A stretch of DNA of 64,000 bases from assembly GCF_004827385.1 (NCBI RefSeq), contig NZ_SRXN01000002.1, forward strand, positions 248,001-312,000, given 5' to 3'. The notes below the pieces were generated by a model. The model was not told where the DNA came from, did no database searches, and worked only from the letters and a program-made list of their open reading frames with translations. Made by a program: the position numbers and the translations under genes. This document shows positions 44,066 through 52,108 of the stretch, piece after piece. The DNA comes from Ensifer sp. MPMI2T (GTDB lineage: Bacteria > Pseudomonadota > Alphaproteobacteria > Rhizobiales > Rhizobiaceae). Each line of letters opens with the position of its first letter. Position 1 is the first letter of the stretch.

Positions 44066-45628
44066 ATGAGTATCAGGAACGAATTCCAACGCCAGGCGAT
44101 CGCCGCGCATGTGGCCCAGCGGTTGGCCGGCCCCGCTCGCGCGATCTTGGGTTTTCAGGAGCTGCTTATCGAGCAGGCGCGGGATCTCGGCTTGCCCCAT
44201 ATACGGCCCGACCTGGAGCGGATCGGCATCGCCGCAAGGCAACTGAACGGTCTCATCGATCACCTCCTCGACGGCACGGCCTGCTCTCCGGAGGTCCCTG
44301 TGGCGGAGGCGGAGGCAAGGCTCCGCCATGATCTGCGCACACCGCTCAATGCCATCATTGGCTATTCGGAAATGCTGCTTGAAGACGCAAGGGATGCGCA
44401 CGAGCACCCGCTCAAGGAGGACCTCGGCATCATACTTGCAGCGGCGGCCGAGCTCTTGAAGCAGGTCGATGCCATTGCGGGCCTTTCGCGCGGGCAAGCG
44501 ATCGAGATGCTCCAGTCAGGGGAGCAAAGCGCAATCGACGCGGCGGGGCTCGAAAGGCTGCTGTTCACGACCGAGCACGATGCATGGCCGGACCAAGGCG
44601 GCAGAATTCTCGTCGTCGACGACGTCGCCAGCAATCGTGATCTTCTGTCCCGCCGGCTGCGGCGCGAAGGTCATCGCGTCTCCACCGCCGAATCCGGATT
44701 GTCAGCGCTCGCGAGACTGGCGGAAGACGAGTTCGATCTTATCCTGCTCGATATACTGATGCCCGACATGAACGGCATAGAGATGCTCTCGCGACTGAAG
44801 TCGGAGGGCCGATGGCGGCACGTCCCGGTGATCATGATATCAGGCTTGAGCGACGTCGCGGCGGTGGCGAAATGCATCGAGGCTGGAGCCGACGACTACC
44901 TGACGAAGCCGTTCAATCCGGTCTTGCTGCGCGCGCGCATCAACTCCACGCTCGAGAAAAAGCGTTGGCTCGACCGCGAGCACCACTATCTTCAGCAGAT
45001 AGAAACAGAGAAGCGACGTGCCGATACGCTCATTCACGCGATCCTCCCCGACCAGATCGTTAGTCGATTGCAGGATGGCGAAGAGATCATCGCAGACCGC
45101 TTCGAAGAGGTTTCCATTCTCTTCGCAGATATCGTCGGCTTCTCCGCCATCGCGACAAGGCTGCCACCGTCCGATCTCGTCAGCCGACTGGACGGAATGT
45201 TCAGCCGGTTCGACCTGCTGACGGAACAGCACCGGGTGGAGAAGATCAAGACCATCGGCGATGCCTACATGGCCGCTTGCGGCATTCCGGAACCCTCGGC
45301 GGATCACGCCGACAGGATCGTGGCTCTCGCGAAATCCATGCTTCAAGCGTTGCGGGATATGCCTCCCGACCGCGAACGCTTTCGCGTTCGTATCGGGATC
45401 CATTCGGGACCGGTTGTGGCCGGGCTGATCGGCCGGCTTCGTTTTGTCTACGACGTGTGGGGAGAAACGGTAAACATTGCAAGCCGCCTCGAGTCTCAGG
45501 GCGTTGCTGATGGCATACAGATCTCCGAGGCGACAAGGCGCTCACTTCGTGGCCAGTGGACGCTCGAGCCGCGATGCGCCTTGGATCTGCGCGGCATCGG
45601 CCCGATCGAAACCTACCTTGTGCAATAG
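44066..45628 (+). CDS. HisKA-like / receiver / class III adenylate cyclase fusion
   Basis: 520-aa cytoplasmic protein. Residues about 10-70 look like a degenerate HisKA helix pair (no phosphoacceptor His). Residues about 82-150 hold a proper H-box, RLRHDLRTP with His88. No ATPase domain follows. Next is a receiver (Asp229, Lys281) and a coiled linker. The cyclase domain has FADIVGF (Asp355 metal), EKIKTIGDAYM (Lys395, Asp399), and VYDVWGETVNIASR (Asp463, Asn470, Arg474). Lys395 and Asp463 fit ATP rather than GTP. It should link phosphorylation to cAMP. A TTG-to-ATG choice is not an issue here: the ATG at 44066 is clear. Confidence 0.9.
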   Translation: MSIRNEFQRQAIAAHVAQRLAGPARAILGFQELLIEQARDLGLPHIRPDLERIGIAARQLNGLIDHLLDGTACSPEVPVAEAEARLRHDLRTPLNAIIGYSEMLLEDARDAHEHPLKEDLGIILAAAAELLKQVDAIAGLSRGQAIEMLQSGEQSAIDAAGLERLLFTTEHDAWPDQGGRILVVDDVASNRDLLSRRLRREGHRVSTAESGLSALARLAEDEFDLILLDILMPDMNGIEMLSRLKSEGRWRHVPVIMISGLSDVAAVAKCIEAGADDYLTKPFNPVLLRARINSTLEKKRWLDREHHYLQQIETEKRRADTLIHAILPDQIVSRLQDGEEIIADRFEEVSILFADIVGFSAIATRLPPSDLVSRLDGMFSRFDLLTEQHRVEKIKTIGDAYMAACGIPEPSADHADRIVALAKSMLQALRDMPPDRERFRVRIGIHSGPVVAGLIGRLRFVYDVWGETVNIASRLESQGVADGIQISEATRRSLRGQWTLEPRCALDLRGIGPIETYLVQ

Positions 45629-45658
45629 ATGCTTGGCCGCGAGCCAACTCGCTCTGCC

Positions 45659-45982
45659 TCAGCGACCGTGAAGCTCGAACACGTGATGGTGGATGTGCCC
45701 TTCGAACATCTCGAGCAGACCCTTCGTCAATTCGCGGCTCTCGTAGCGCACCGGTGATTCAAGGGCCCGCGCCAGGGCCTCGCGGTCGTCATAGGCGGTG
45801 GAAAGAACCATTGCGAAAGGCGTCGCTCCTTCGTCGCGCTCCACGCCATGGAGAACCCGGACTTCCCGGACGCCCGGAAAGGCCTGCCAAAGCGGCATCA
45901 GCTTCTCCGCGACATAGGCACGGAATGCTTCTTCCCGACCGGGATGGATCACGCCCTCGAAGAGCGCCTGTCGAACGATCAT
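45659..45982 (-). CDS. EthD-like dimeric alpha/beta-barrel protein
   Basis: 107-aa protein of the dimeric alpha+beta barrel (EthD-like) superfamily. MIVRQALFEGVIHPGREEAFRAYV begins a first beta-alpha unit, and a second unit ends in EMFEGHIHHHVFEL. I choose the ATG at 45982 with GGGAG upstream; the frame is open to 46192, but that part is a shadow of the dehydrogenase gene. It follows the dehydrogenase by 16 bp and is the last gene of this amino-acid-type transport cluster. The substrate is unknown. Confidence 0.8.
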   Translation of the reverse strand: MIVRQALFEGVIHPGREEAFRAYVAEKLMPLWQAFPGVREVRVLHGVERDEGATPFAMVLSTAYDDREALARALESPVRYESRELTKGLLEMFEGHIHHHVFELHGR

Positions 45983-45998
45983 GCTGTATTCTCCCGCT

Positions 45999-46937
45999 TC
46001 AGTTGGCGATGTTCGGCGATTTTTGGCCGGCGAAATGGGCGGCAAGATTGGCGAGCACGAGTCTGCCCATGGCCAGCCGCGTCTCGACCGTCGCGCTGCC
46101 CTGATGGGGCATGAGCACGGTATTCGGCGTCGAATGGAATTCGCTGCGGATCTTGGGCTCGTTGACGAAGACGTCGAGCCCCGCACCCGCAATCGTTCCG
46201 GACCTCAGTGCCTCGATCAAGGCGTCCTCGTCGACGACGCTGCCGCGTGCGACGTTGACGACGATGCCCTGCGGGCCGAGTGCTTCAAGCACGGAGGCGT
46301 CGACGACGTTCTGCGTTGCCGCACTCGCCGCCACGCAGACGGCGAGCACATCGCTGTCGCGGGCGAGATCCGCTGGGCTTTCATGGGCCACCCACTTGAC
46401 GTCGGTCAGCTTGGACCGGTTCCAGTAGCGCACCGACATGCCGAAGGCCTCGGCGCGGAGGGCCAAGGCACGCCCGATCTGACCGAGGCCGAGCACGCCG
46501 ATCCGCTTGCCCTTCGGGCTATGGCCGAGCAGCAATTGTTCGCCAGCCGCCCAGCGGCCTTCCCGCACCAGCCTGTCACCCTCGCCGAGCCGGCGCAGTA
46601 CCGCAAGCATGAGCGCGATACCGAGATCCGCCACATCGTCCGTGAGCACGCCCGGCGTCGTCGTCACATCGATGTTGCGGCTGCGCGCATGGGCAAGATC
46701 CACCTTGTCCGTGCCGACCCCATTGATTGCGATAATCCCTAATGAAGGAAGCTTCTCGATCCAGTCGTTGGAAAGGCCCGTGCCGCCGCCGGTCGCAACC
46801 GCGCGGATCGACGGGAGCGCCGCCTCGAGCGCCGGCCGGTCCGCGGCCTCGTAGAGCCTGTGGACCGTGTGATCCCGGTGAAGCTCCTCCATGATGAGCG
46901 GCATCATTGGCTCTACGAGCAACAGATCTGGTTTCAC
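45999..46937 (-). CDS. D-2-hydroxyacid dehydrogenase
   Basis: 312-aa NAD(P)-dependent dehydrogenase. The dinucleotide motif GLGQIGRALALR lies in the central Rossmann domain. The catalytic Arg (VNVARGSVVD), Glu (VNEPK) and His (LMPHQGS) are present. The start is GTG at 46937, with TTGGAGT upstream; the frame is open further but lacks family sequence. It follows the amino-acid-type ABC ATPase gene after a RIME element, so it probably handles an imported 2-hydroxy acid or keto acid. Confidence 0.88.
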   Translation of the reverse strand: MKPDLLLVEPMMPLIMEELHRDHTVHRLYEAADRPALEAALPSIRAVATGGGTGLSNDWIEKLPSLGIIAINGVGTDKVDLAHARSRNIDVTTTPGVLTDDVADLGIALMLAVLRRLGEGDRLVREGRWAAGEQLLLGHSPKGKRIGVLGLGQIGRALALRAEAFGMSVRYWNRSKLTDVKWVAHESPADLARDSDVLAVCVAASAATQNVVDASVLEALGPQGIVVNVARGSVVDEDALIEALRSGTIAGAGLDVFVNEPKIRSEFHSTPNTVLMPHQGSATVETRLAMGRLVLANLAAHFAGQKSPNIAN

Positions 46938-46956
46938 GTCTAAACTCCAATTGCTG

Positions 46957-47052
46957 AGATGCCGCGCAAAGTATGCAGCGGTTTTGGGATGATGACATGC
47001 ATGAAAACAAGGACTTGAAGCGCGCCGAAATTCGCTGAAGGCGACGCGCTTC
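46957..47052. repeat. degenerate two-module RIME element
   Basis: This element has the same order of modules as 51291-51394: a TATGCAGCGGTTTTGGG core with GACATGCAT, then a GAAGCGCG/CGCGCTTC palindrome (47017-47052). Several positions differ. It lies between the ABC ATPase gene and the dehydrogenase gene. Confidence 0.75.
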
Positions 47053-47070
47053 AGTTGCTTGCCCCGACAA

Positions 47071-47874
47071 TTACGAAATCTGGCCAAGGAAGAATCGCGT
47101 GCGCTCGTGCTGCGGAGCGTCGAAGAAAGCATCGGGCGTCGCGACTTCGAGGATCTCGCCACGGTCCATGAAGACAACACGGTCGGCCACACTACGCGCG
47201 AAGCCCATCTCGTGCGTCACGCACAGCATGGTCATGCCTTCGTTCGCGAGATCGACCATCGTGTCGAGGACCTCCTTGACCATTTCGGGATCGAGCGCCG
47301 AGGTTGGCTCGTCGAAAAGCATGATCTTCGGATTCATGCAGAGCGCACGCGCGATCGCCACGCGCTGCTGCTGTCCGCCCGAAAGCTGCGCCGGATATTT
47401 CGCCGCCTGCTCGGGGATACGCACACGCCGAAGAAACTTCATCGCGGTCTCCTCGGCCTCGGCTTTCGTGATGCCGCGCACTTTCATCGGAGCGAGCGTG
47501 CAGTTGTCGAGCACCGTCATATGGGGGAACAGGTTGAACTGCTGGAAGACCATGCCGGTCTCCTGGCGGATCAGATCGACATTCTTGCCCCCGGCGGTCA
47601 GGTCATGACCATCGACGACAATCCTTCCCGAATGAATGGTCTCGAGCTGATTGATGCAGCGGATCATCGTCGATTTGCCGGAGCCCGAAGGCCCGCAAAT
47701 GACGATCCGTTCGCCGCGTCCAACTGTCAGGTTGACGTTTTCCAGGGCATGAAAGGACCCATACCACTTGTTGACGTCCTCCATGCGCACGGCCGGATCA
47801 GAAGCCCCGCGCGACCGGGGGGCGGAGGCGATTTCGCTTACCATGTTCATCGCGAGGGGCTCCCGTTTTGTCAT
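47071..47874 (-). CDS. amino-acid ABC transporter ATP-binding protein (GlnQ-like)
   Basis: 267-aa ATPase of the polar amino acid uptake family. Walker [11 protein letters not shown]-loop [12 protein letters not shown], signature [14 protein letters not shown], Walker [14 protein letters not shown] and the H-loop VTHEMGFA are all intact. The ATG at 47874 overlaps the binding-protein stop (ATGA). A 20-residue N-terminal extension precedes the core domain. Confidence 0.93.
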   Translation of the reverse strand: MTKREPLAMNMVSEIASAPRSRGASDPAVRMEDVNKWYGSFHALENVNLTVGRGERIVICGPSGSGKSTMIRCINQLETIHSGRIVVDGHDLTAGGKNVDLIRQETGMVFQQFNLFPHMTVLDNCTLAPMKVRGITKAEAEETAMKFLRRVRIPEQAAKYPAQLSGGQQQRVAIARALCMNPKIMLFDEPTSALDPEMVKEVLDTMVDLANEGMTMLCVTHEMGFARSVADRVVFMDRGEILEVATPDAFFDAPQHERTRFFLGQIS

Positions 47875-48668
47875 TTCGCTTTGGTCACGAATTCCGGCAG
47901 CGGAGAACCAAGCCATTTCTCGTGAATGGCATTGAGCTGCCCGTCTGCCTTGACCTTGTCGAGAAAGCTGTTGACGAAGGTCAGCATCTCGCTCGATCCC
48001 TTGCGGACGGCGATGCCCTGAACCTGCTGGTTCAAGACGAGCTTCTGGTTGAACCGCCCGGGAGCGGCCGCCTCGATCTGCTGGGCGACGACGTTGGACA
48101 CGCCGATCAGCTCGACCTGGCCGGAAAGCAATGCCTGTACCGCACTGGCGTCGTCGTCAAAACGCTGGATGTTGGCGTCCGGCGGCGCGATCTTGGTGAC
48201 CGCCGTGTCCTGCGTGCTGGCGCGCGCCACGCCGATCGTCTTGCCGGCCAGATCCTCCGGTTTTGCGACAGCCAGATCCTGGGCGCCGAACACGCCGATC
48301 GAGATGCCGGCGTAGGGCTGAGAGAAATCGACGTTCTTGGCGCGCTCTTCGGTGATGCCCAGCGAAGCGACGAGCAGGTCCACCTGGTTGCTCTGCAAAT
48401 AGGGGATGCGGTTCGGGCCCGTCACGGGGACGATCGTCACCTCGACGCCGAGTTCCTTGGCAAGCAATTTCGCGACATCGGCGTCATAGCCGTCCGGATT
48501 GTTGCTGGCGTCCATGATCCCGAACGGCGGAAAATCGACCAGCATTCCAACCTTGACGGCCCCGGCAGATTTGATCGCGTCCACCGTCTGCGCGGCGGCG
48601 GGGGACACGAAGCCGGCAAGAAGTGCAGCGCCAAGAACCGACATTGCCATGCGTCTCGATATATTCAT
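47871..48668 (-). CDS. amino-acid ABC transporter substrate-binding protein (family 3)
   Basis: 265-aa periplasmic protein. Signal peptide [26 protein letters not shown], cleavage near residue 26. The ligand-binding fold shows [16 protein letters not shown] and [16 protein letters not shown], the family-3 pattern. The start is the ATG at 48668, with GGAAGG upstream; the longer frame lacks these features. It is the third gene of a LacI-controlled operon. The ligand may be an amino acid or opine-like compound. Confidence 0.91.
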   Translation of the reverse strand: MNISRRMAMSVLGAALLAGFVSPAAAQTVDAIKSAGAVKVGMLVDFPPFGIMDASNNPDGYDADVAKLLAKELGVEVTIVPVTGPNRIPYLQSNQVDLLVASLGITEERAKNVDFSQPYAGISIGVFGAQDLAVAKPEDLAGKTIGVARASTQDTAVTKIAPPDANIQRFDDDASAVQALLSGQVELIGVSNVVAQQIEAAAPGRFNQKLVLNQQVQGIAVRKGSSEMLTFVNSFLDKVKADGQLNAIHEKWLGSPLPEFVTKAK

Positions 48669-48714
48669 TCTTCCTTCCCTTTCAGATGCCGGCCCTCCCG
48701 CCGGCGGGGGCCCG

Positions 48715-49371
48715 TCAACGTGCCGTTGCGCGGGAGAAACGTGTTTCCATTCGACGCGCGACCAGCGACAGCGGCCAGCACAACAGGAAGTAGATGGCGG
48801 CCACGGTGCCGAAGACGAGGAATGGGCTGAACGTCGCATTGTTGATGATCTGCCCTTGTCGGGTGAGTTCGGTGAAGCCAATGATCGAGGCGAGCGACGT
48901 GCCCTTTATCAGCTGGACCAGGAATCCGACCGTCGGCGCGACCGCGATGCGGATCGCCTGAGGCAGGACCACTTGGCGCATGGAATGATAGTAGCGCAGG
49001 CCAAGCGCGGTCGCGGCCTCGCGCTGCCCCTTGGGCACCGCCTCGATGCAGCCGCGCCAGATTTCGCCGAGAAAGGCGCTGGCGTGGAGCGCAAGCGCAA
49101 TGGTGGCAGCAATCCACGGGTTGATCGCAAAGCCGGATATATTCATGCCAAAGAACACCAGGAAAAGCTGCATCAGCAGCGGCGTTCCCTGGAAGACGCG
49201 GATGAAACCGGTGGCGAAGAGACGGAAGGCCCGCACGTCGGACACGCGCATCAACGCAATCAACAGTCCGCCGATGCTGCCACCGGCAAAGGCGATTGCC
49301 GAAAGCGCGATCGTCCACTGCGCCGCCACAACAATGACGAGGAACTCGTTCCAGCCGAAGACTCTGATCAT
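48715..49371 (-). CDS. amino-acid ABC transporter permease (HisM/GlnP type)
   Basis: 218-aa inner-membrane permease with about five helices. The EAA-like loop reads REAATALGLRYYHSMRQVVLPQAIR, the docking motif of polar amino-acid permeases. It is 10 bp after the partner permease. Its preferred substrate is unknown. Confidence 0.92.
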   Translation of the reverse strand: MIRVFGWNEFLVIVVAAQWTIALSAIAFAGGSIGGLLIALMRVSDVRAFRLFATGFIRVFQGTPLLMQLFLVFFGMNISGFAINPWIAATIALALHASAFLGEIWRGCIEAVPKGQREAATALGLRYYHSMRQVVLPQAIRIAVAPTVGFLVQLIKGTSLASIIGFTELTRQGQIINNATFSPFLVFGTVAAIYFLLCWPLSLVARRMETRFSRATAR

Positions 49372-49381
49372 GGGCGTGCTC

Positions 49382-50050
49382 CTAGCGGCTGAGCGGATAT
49401 TTGAAGGCCATTCTCTCGACCGCGTAAAACAGCGCCGAGAAGCCGACCGACAAAGCGAGATAGATCAGGGTGACGGTGATATAGACCTCGAAACTCGCAA
49501 AGGTCGCAGACTGGAGATCATTTCCGGCGGCAGCCAGGTCATCCGCGGAGATCACCGACACGACGCTGGTATTCAGCATCAGGTAGATGAACTGGCTGGT
49601 GAGCGCGGGATAGACGGTGCGAAGCGCCGGCTTCATGATGACGTAGCGAAAGATCTGCACCCTCGACAGGCCAAGCGCCCACCCCGCCTCCACCTGGCCC
49701 TTATGGATCGACTCGATGCCGGCACGGATGATTTCCGTCCCATAGGCGCCGAAATTGACAACGAGCGCCAGGAGCGCGGCACTGTTCGGCGAGAGCTTGG
49801 GGCCAAACGACGGCATGGCGAAGTAGATGAAGAAGATCTGCACGAGGAAGGGCGTGTTGCGGATGATCTCGATATAGCCGTCGATTACCGTGCGAACGAT
49901 CGCCGGTCCGGACGTCTTCCCCCAGGCACAGATGATGGAGACGACGAGGCCGATCAGCATGGCGGCGCAGGACAGGCGAACGGTCAGCCAGGCGCCAATC
50001 AGCAACTGGTCGAAGGACGCCAACACCGGCGTGAAATTGAACTCGTACAT
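49382..50050 (-). CDS. amino-acid ABC transporter permease (HisQ/GlnP type)
   Basis: 222-aa permease, start MYEFNFTPVLASFDQLL at 50050; the frame is open to 50095 but GGAGG lies just upstream of 50050. The docking loop is VEAGWALGLSRVQIFRYVIMKPALR. It is the first gene of the transport operon, 58 bp after a perfect palindromic operator. The LacI-type regulator gene lies immediately upstream on the same strand. Confidence 0.92.
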   Translation of the reverse strand: MYEFNFTPVLASFDQLLIGAWLTVRLSCAAMLIGLVVSIICAWGKTSGPAIVRTVIDGYIEIIRNTPFLVQIFFIYFAMPSFGPKLSPNSAALLALVVNFGAYGTEIIRAGIESIHKGQVEAGWALGLSRVQIFRYVIMKPALRTVYPALTSQFIYLMLNTSVVSVISADDLAAAGNDLQSATFASFEVYITVTLIYLALSVGFSALFYAVERMAFKYPLSR

Positions 50051-50107
50051 GCAGGGACCTCCTCCCGAAACGTCGAGAACGGACGCCGCCTCCACGCGTC
50101 CTCCTAC

Positions 50108-50121
50108 TTAGATCGATCTAA
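50108..50121. promoter_or_regulatory. LacI-type operator before the amino-acid transporter operon
   Basis: TTAGATCGATCTAA is a perfect 14-bp palindrome with the central CG typical of LacI-family sites. It lies between the regulator gene (stop 50164) and the first permease (start 50050), so it can repress the transport operon. Confidence 0.65.
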
Positions 50122-50163
50122 AATGTTTCCAAGCGAGCGTCAACCGCAAATGAGCGTCAATCT

Positions 50164-51186
50164 TCACGCGGGTCGGCCGCAGGACTGGCGGATATGCAGA
50201 GCGGTTTCGTTCACCACGCGGCGCGGCGGCAAGTCGGGATTTGCGATGCGTTCTAGGAGGAGCCGCGCCGCCATTTCGCCGATTGTCACCGGCCCGGTAG
50301 AGACAGACGTGAGTTTCGGCCGGATGGCTTCTTCATCCGCCACATCGTCGAAGCCGATCAGGGAAAGATCGCGACCGATCGTCAAACCGCAGTCGTGGAG
50401 CCCCGCGGAGAGTCCGAGGGCCACAAGATGATTGAAGCAGATCACCGCGGTTGGCCGCGTCGCCTGTTCGAACAGAAGATGCGTTGCACCGGCGATTTCT
50501 CCGAGCTGCGTCGGAAATTGGATCAGGATCCCGGGATCGAGCGCCTTCGACAGCATGGCATCACGGAATCCGTCGACGCGTTCCTGATACGCCGATTGGA
50601 CCGGGCCATGAGCGGCAAAGGCGATCTTCTCATGGCCGAGTGAAGCGAGATAGTCCACCGCCTGGTGCATCCCGGCGGCATAATCGGCGCCGACATAATC
50701 CATGTCGAAGGAGATATGGCGCAACACCTGCACAACCGGCATGCCCCAATCGGCTATCTCTTCAGCCAGAGCTGGCGGCGTGCGTGCGGCTGGGCAGAGA
50801 ATGACCCCGTCCACACCGTGTTCCCGCATCCGCTGTAAGAGCATTGCCTGCCGCTCGACCTTGTCCCCGCTATTGGCGAGGATGACCACCTTGCCGGTCT
50901 CCCCGATGACTTCCTCGATGCCTGACAGCAGTTCTGCAAAGAAAGGGTTGGTGAGATTTGGGACGATGGCGCCGATGATCTGGCTGCGTTCGACGCGCAG
51001 GCGGGCCGCGCCGATGTTGTAGACATAGCCGAGGTCGCGCATCGCCTGCTCGACGCGGCTGCGCGTCTCGCTGCCAACCAGCGGGCTCTTGCGCAGAACA
51101 AGAGATGCGGTCGCGCGGGAGACGTTTGCATGCCGCGCAACATCGAGAAGCGTAACGCGGCTCTTTTTTCGTTCGTCAAAGGACAT
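50164..51186 (-). CDS. LacI-family transcriptional regulator
   Basis: 340-aa repressor. Helix-turn-helix VTLLDVARHANVSRATASLVLRK is at about residues 11-33, followed by an effector domain (IIGAIVPNLTNPFFAELLSGIEE; SLIGFDDVADEEAIRPKLTSV). The ATG at 51186 gives the normal family length; the frame upstream (to 51339) is part of a RIME element. It probably regulates the amino-acid-type transporter downstream through the palindrome at 50108-50121. Confidence 0.92.
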   Translation of the reverse strand: MSFDERKKSRVTLLDVARHANVSRATASLVLRKSPLVGSETRSRVEQAMRDLGYVYNIGAARLRVERSQIIGAIVPNLTNPFFAELLSGIEEVIGETGKVVILANSGDKVERQAMLLQRMREHGVDGVILCPAARTPPALAEEIADWGMPVVQVLRHISFDMDYVGADYAAGMHQAVDYLASLGHEKIAFAAHGPVQSAYQERVDGFRDAMLSKALDPGILIQFPTQLGEIAGATHLLFEQATRPTAVICFNHLVALGLSAGLHDCGLTIGRDLSLIGFDDVADEEAIRPKLTSVSTGPVTIGEMAARLLLERIANPDLPPRRVVNETALHIRQSCGRPA

Positions 51187-51290
51187 TGAATACCAATGGG
51201 AAAAGAATGGGGGTGGGAGAACTATAGCCAACAACGAGAGTCGGGCAAACGTCGCCGCATATCTGGCGCCGCCCAAAAGTTCCGTTGCTA

Positions 51291-51394
51291 ATGCATATCG
51301 CCCAAAAGTGTGCAGCGGTTTTGGGACAACGACATGCATAAAAGCAATGACATAAAGCGCGTCGCATGAGTCCGATTAAACGCGACGCGCTTTA
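51291..51394. repeat. intact two-palindrome RIME element
   Basis: 104 bp with two modules. The first has arms ATGCATATCG/CGACATGCAT (51291-51300, 51330-51339) around CCCAAAA/TTTTGGG and a GTGTGCAGCGG core. The second has perfect 12-bp arms AAAGCGCGTCGC/GCGACGCGCTTT (51354-51365, 51382-51393). The livF TAA stop (51392-51394) is the right end. The size and layout match RIME1 (about 108 bp, two palindromes). Confidence 0.9.
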
Positions 51395-52108
51395 ATGCAG
51401 GCTACCAACACCCAGCAGCCGTTCGACGGCCGTATGATCCTCAGAGAGCTTCTGCGGCGTTCCGGTCCAAGCGACCCTTCCTCGCTCCAAGACGATGACA
51501 TGGTCGGCAAAGTCGAGCGCACTCTGAATCCGCTGTTCGACGAGCACAATCGTCATGTCGCCGGTCCGGGCAAGCTCGGCAAACACCTTCATGAGCTCTT
51601 CGCAGATGACCGGTGCCAGGCCTTCGAGCGGCTCATCCAAAAGCAGCACCGAGGGCCGTCCGAGGATCGAGCGGGCGGTCGACAGCATCTGTTGCTCTCC
51701 GCCCGAGAGTTGCGAGCCAAGATTCCTGCGCCGCTCATGGAGGCGCGGAAACATGTCATAGGCTTCCTGGAGCGCACTCTTCGGCCGGCCCTTGAGCCCG
51801 ACGAAGAGGTTTTCCTCGACGGTCAGGGTTGGGAAGACGCAGCGCGCCTGCGGCACGAAGCCAAGACCACTCAAGGCCCGCGACGCGCTCGGCAGCGCGG
51901 TAACATCGGTCTCGCCGATGCGGATGCGCCCTTCGTACTGGCGCGTCTGGCCGGCGAGCGTCGCAAGCAGCGTCGTCTTCCCCATGCCATTGCGCCCGAG
52001 CACGGCGAGACGCGCGCCGGCCGGCACCGAAAAGGAAATGCCCTCAAGCACCCGCGTCGGCCCGTAGCCCGCGGACAGATTCTCGACCTCAAGCGGCGTG
52101 GCCGGCAT
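51392..52108 (-). CDS. livF: branched-chain-type ABC transporter ATP-binding protein LivF
   Basis: 238-aa ATPase from the ATG at 52108 (GGGAG 8 bp upstream); an ATG at 52114 is an alternative. Walker A GRNGMGKTT, signature LSGGEQQMLSTARS, Walker B VLLLDEPLEGLAP. It overlaps the livG end by 20 bp. In LivF the signature and Walker B carry the family's EGLAP. With pobA beside it, the transporter may take up aromatic acids or amino acids. Confidence 0.92.
   Translation of the reverse strand: MPATPLEVENLSAGYGPTRVLEGISFSVPAGARLAVLGRNGMGKTTLLATLAGQTRQYEGRIRIGETDVTALPSASRALSGLGFVPQARCVFPTLTVEENLFVGLKGRPKSALQEAYDMFPRLHERRRNLGSQLSGGEQQMLSTARSILGRPSVLLLDEPLEGLAPVICEELMKVFAELARTGDMTIVLVEQRIQSALDFADHVIVLERGRVAWTGTPQKLSEDHTAVERLLGVGSLH

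Noticed and set aside
47861..47874. Frameshift between the amino-acid binding protein and its ATPase
   Set aside because: The 4-bp overlap (ATGA) is normal translational coupling; both proteins are full length.
30967..51394. Palindromic elements as mobile insertion sequences or CRISPR repeats
   Set aside because: No transposase, no regular spacing and no spacers; size and layout fit RIME-type intergenic repeats.
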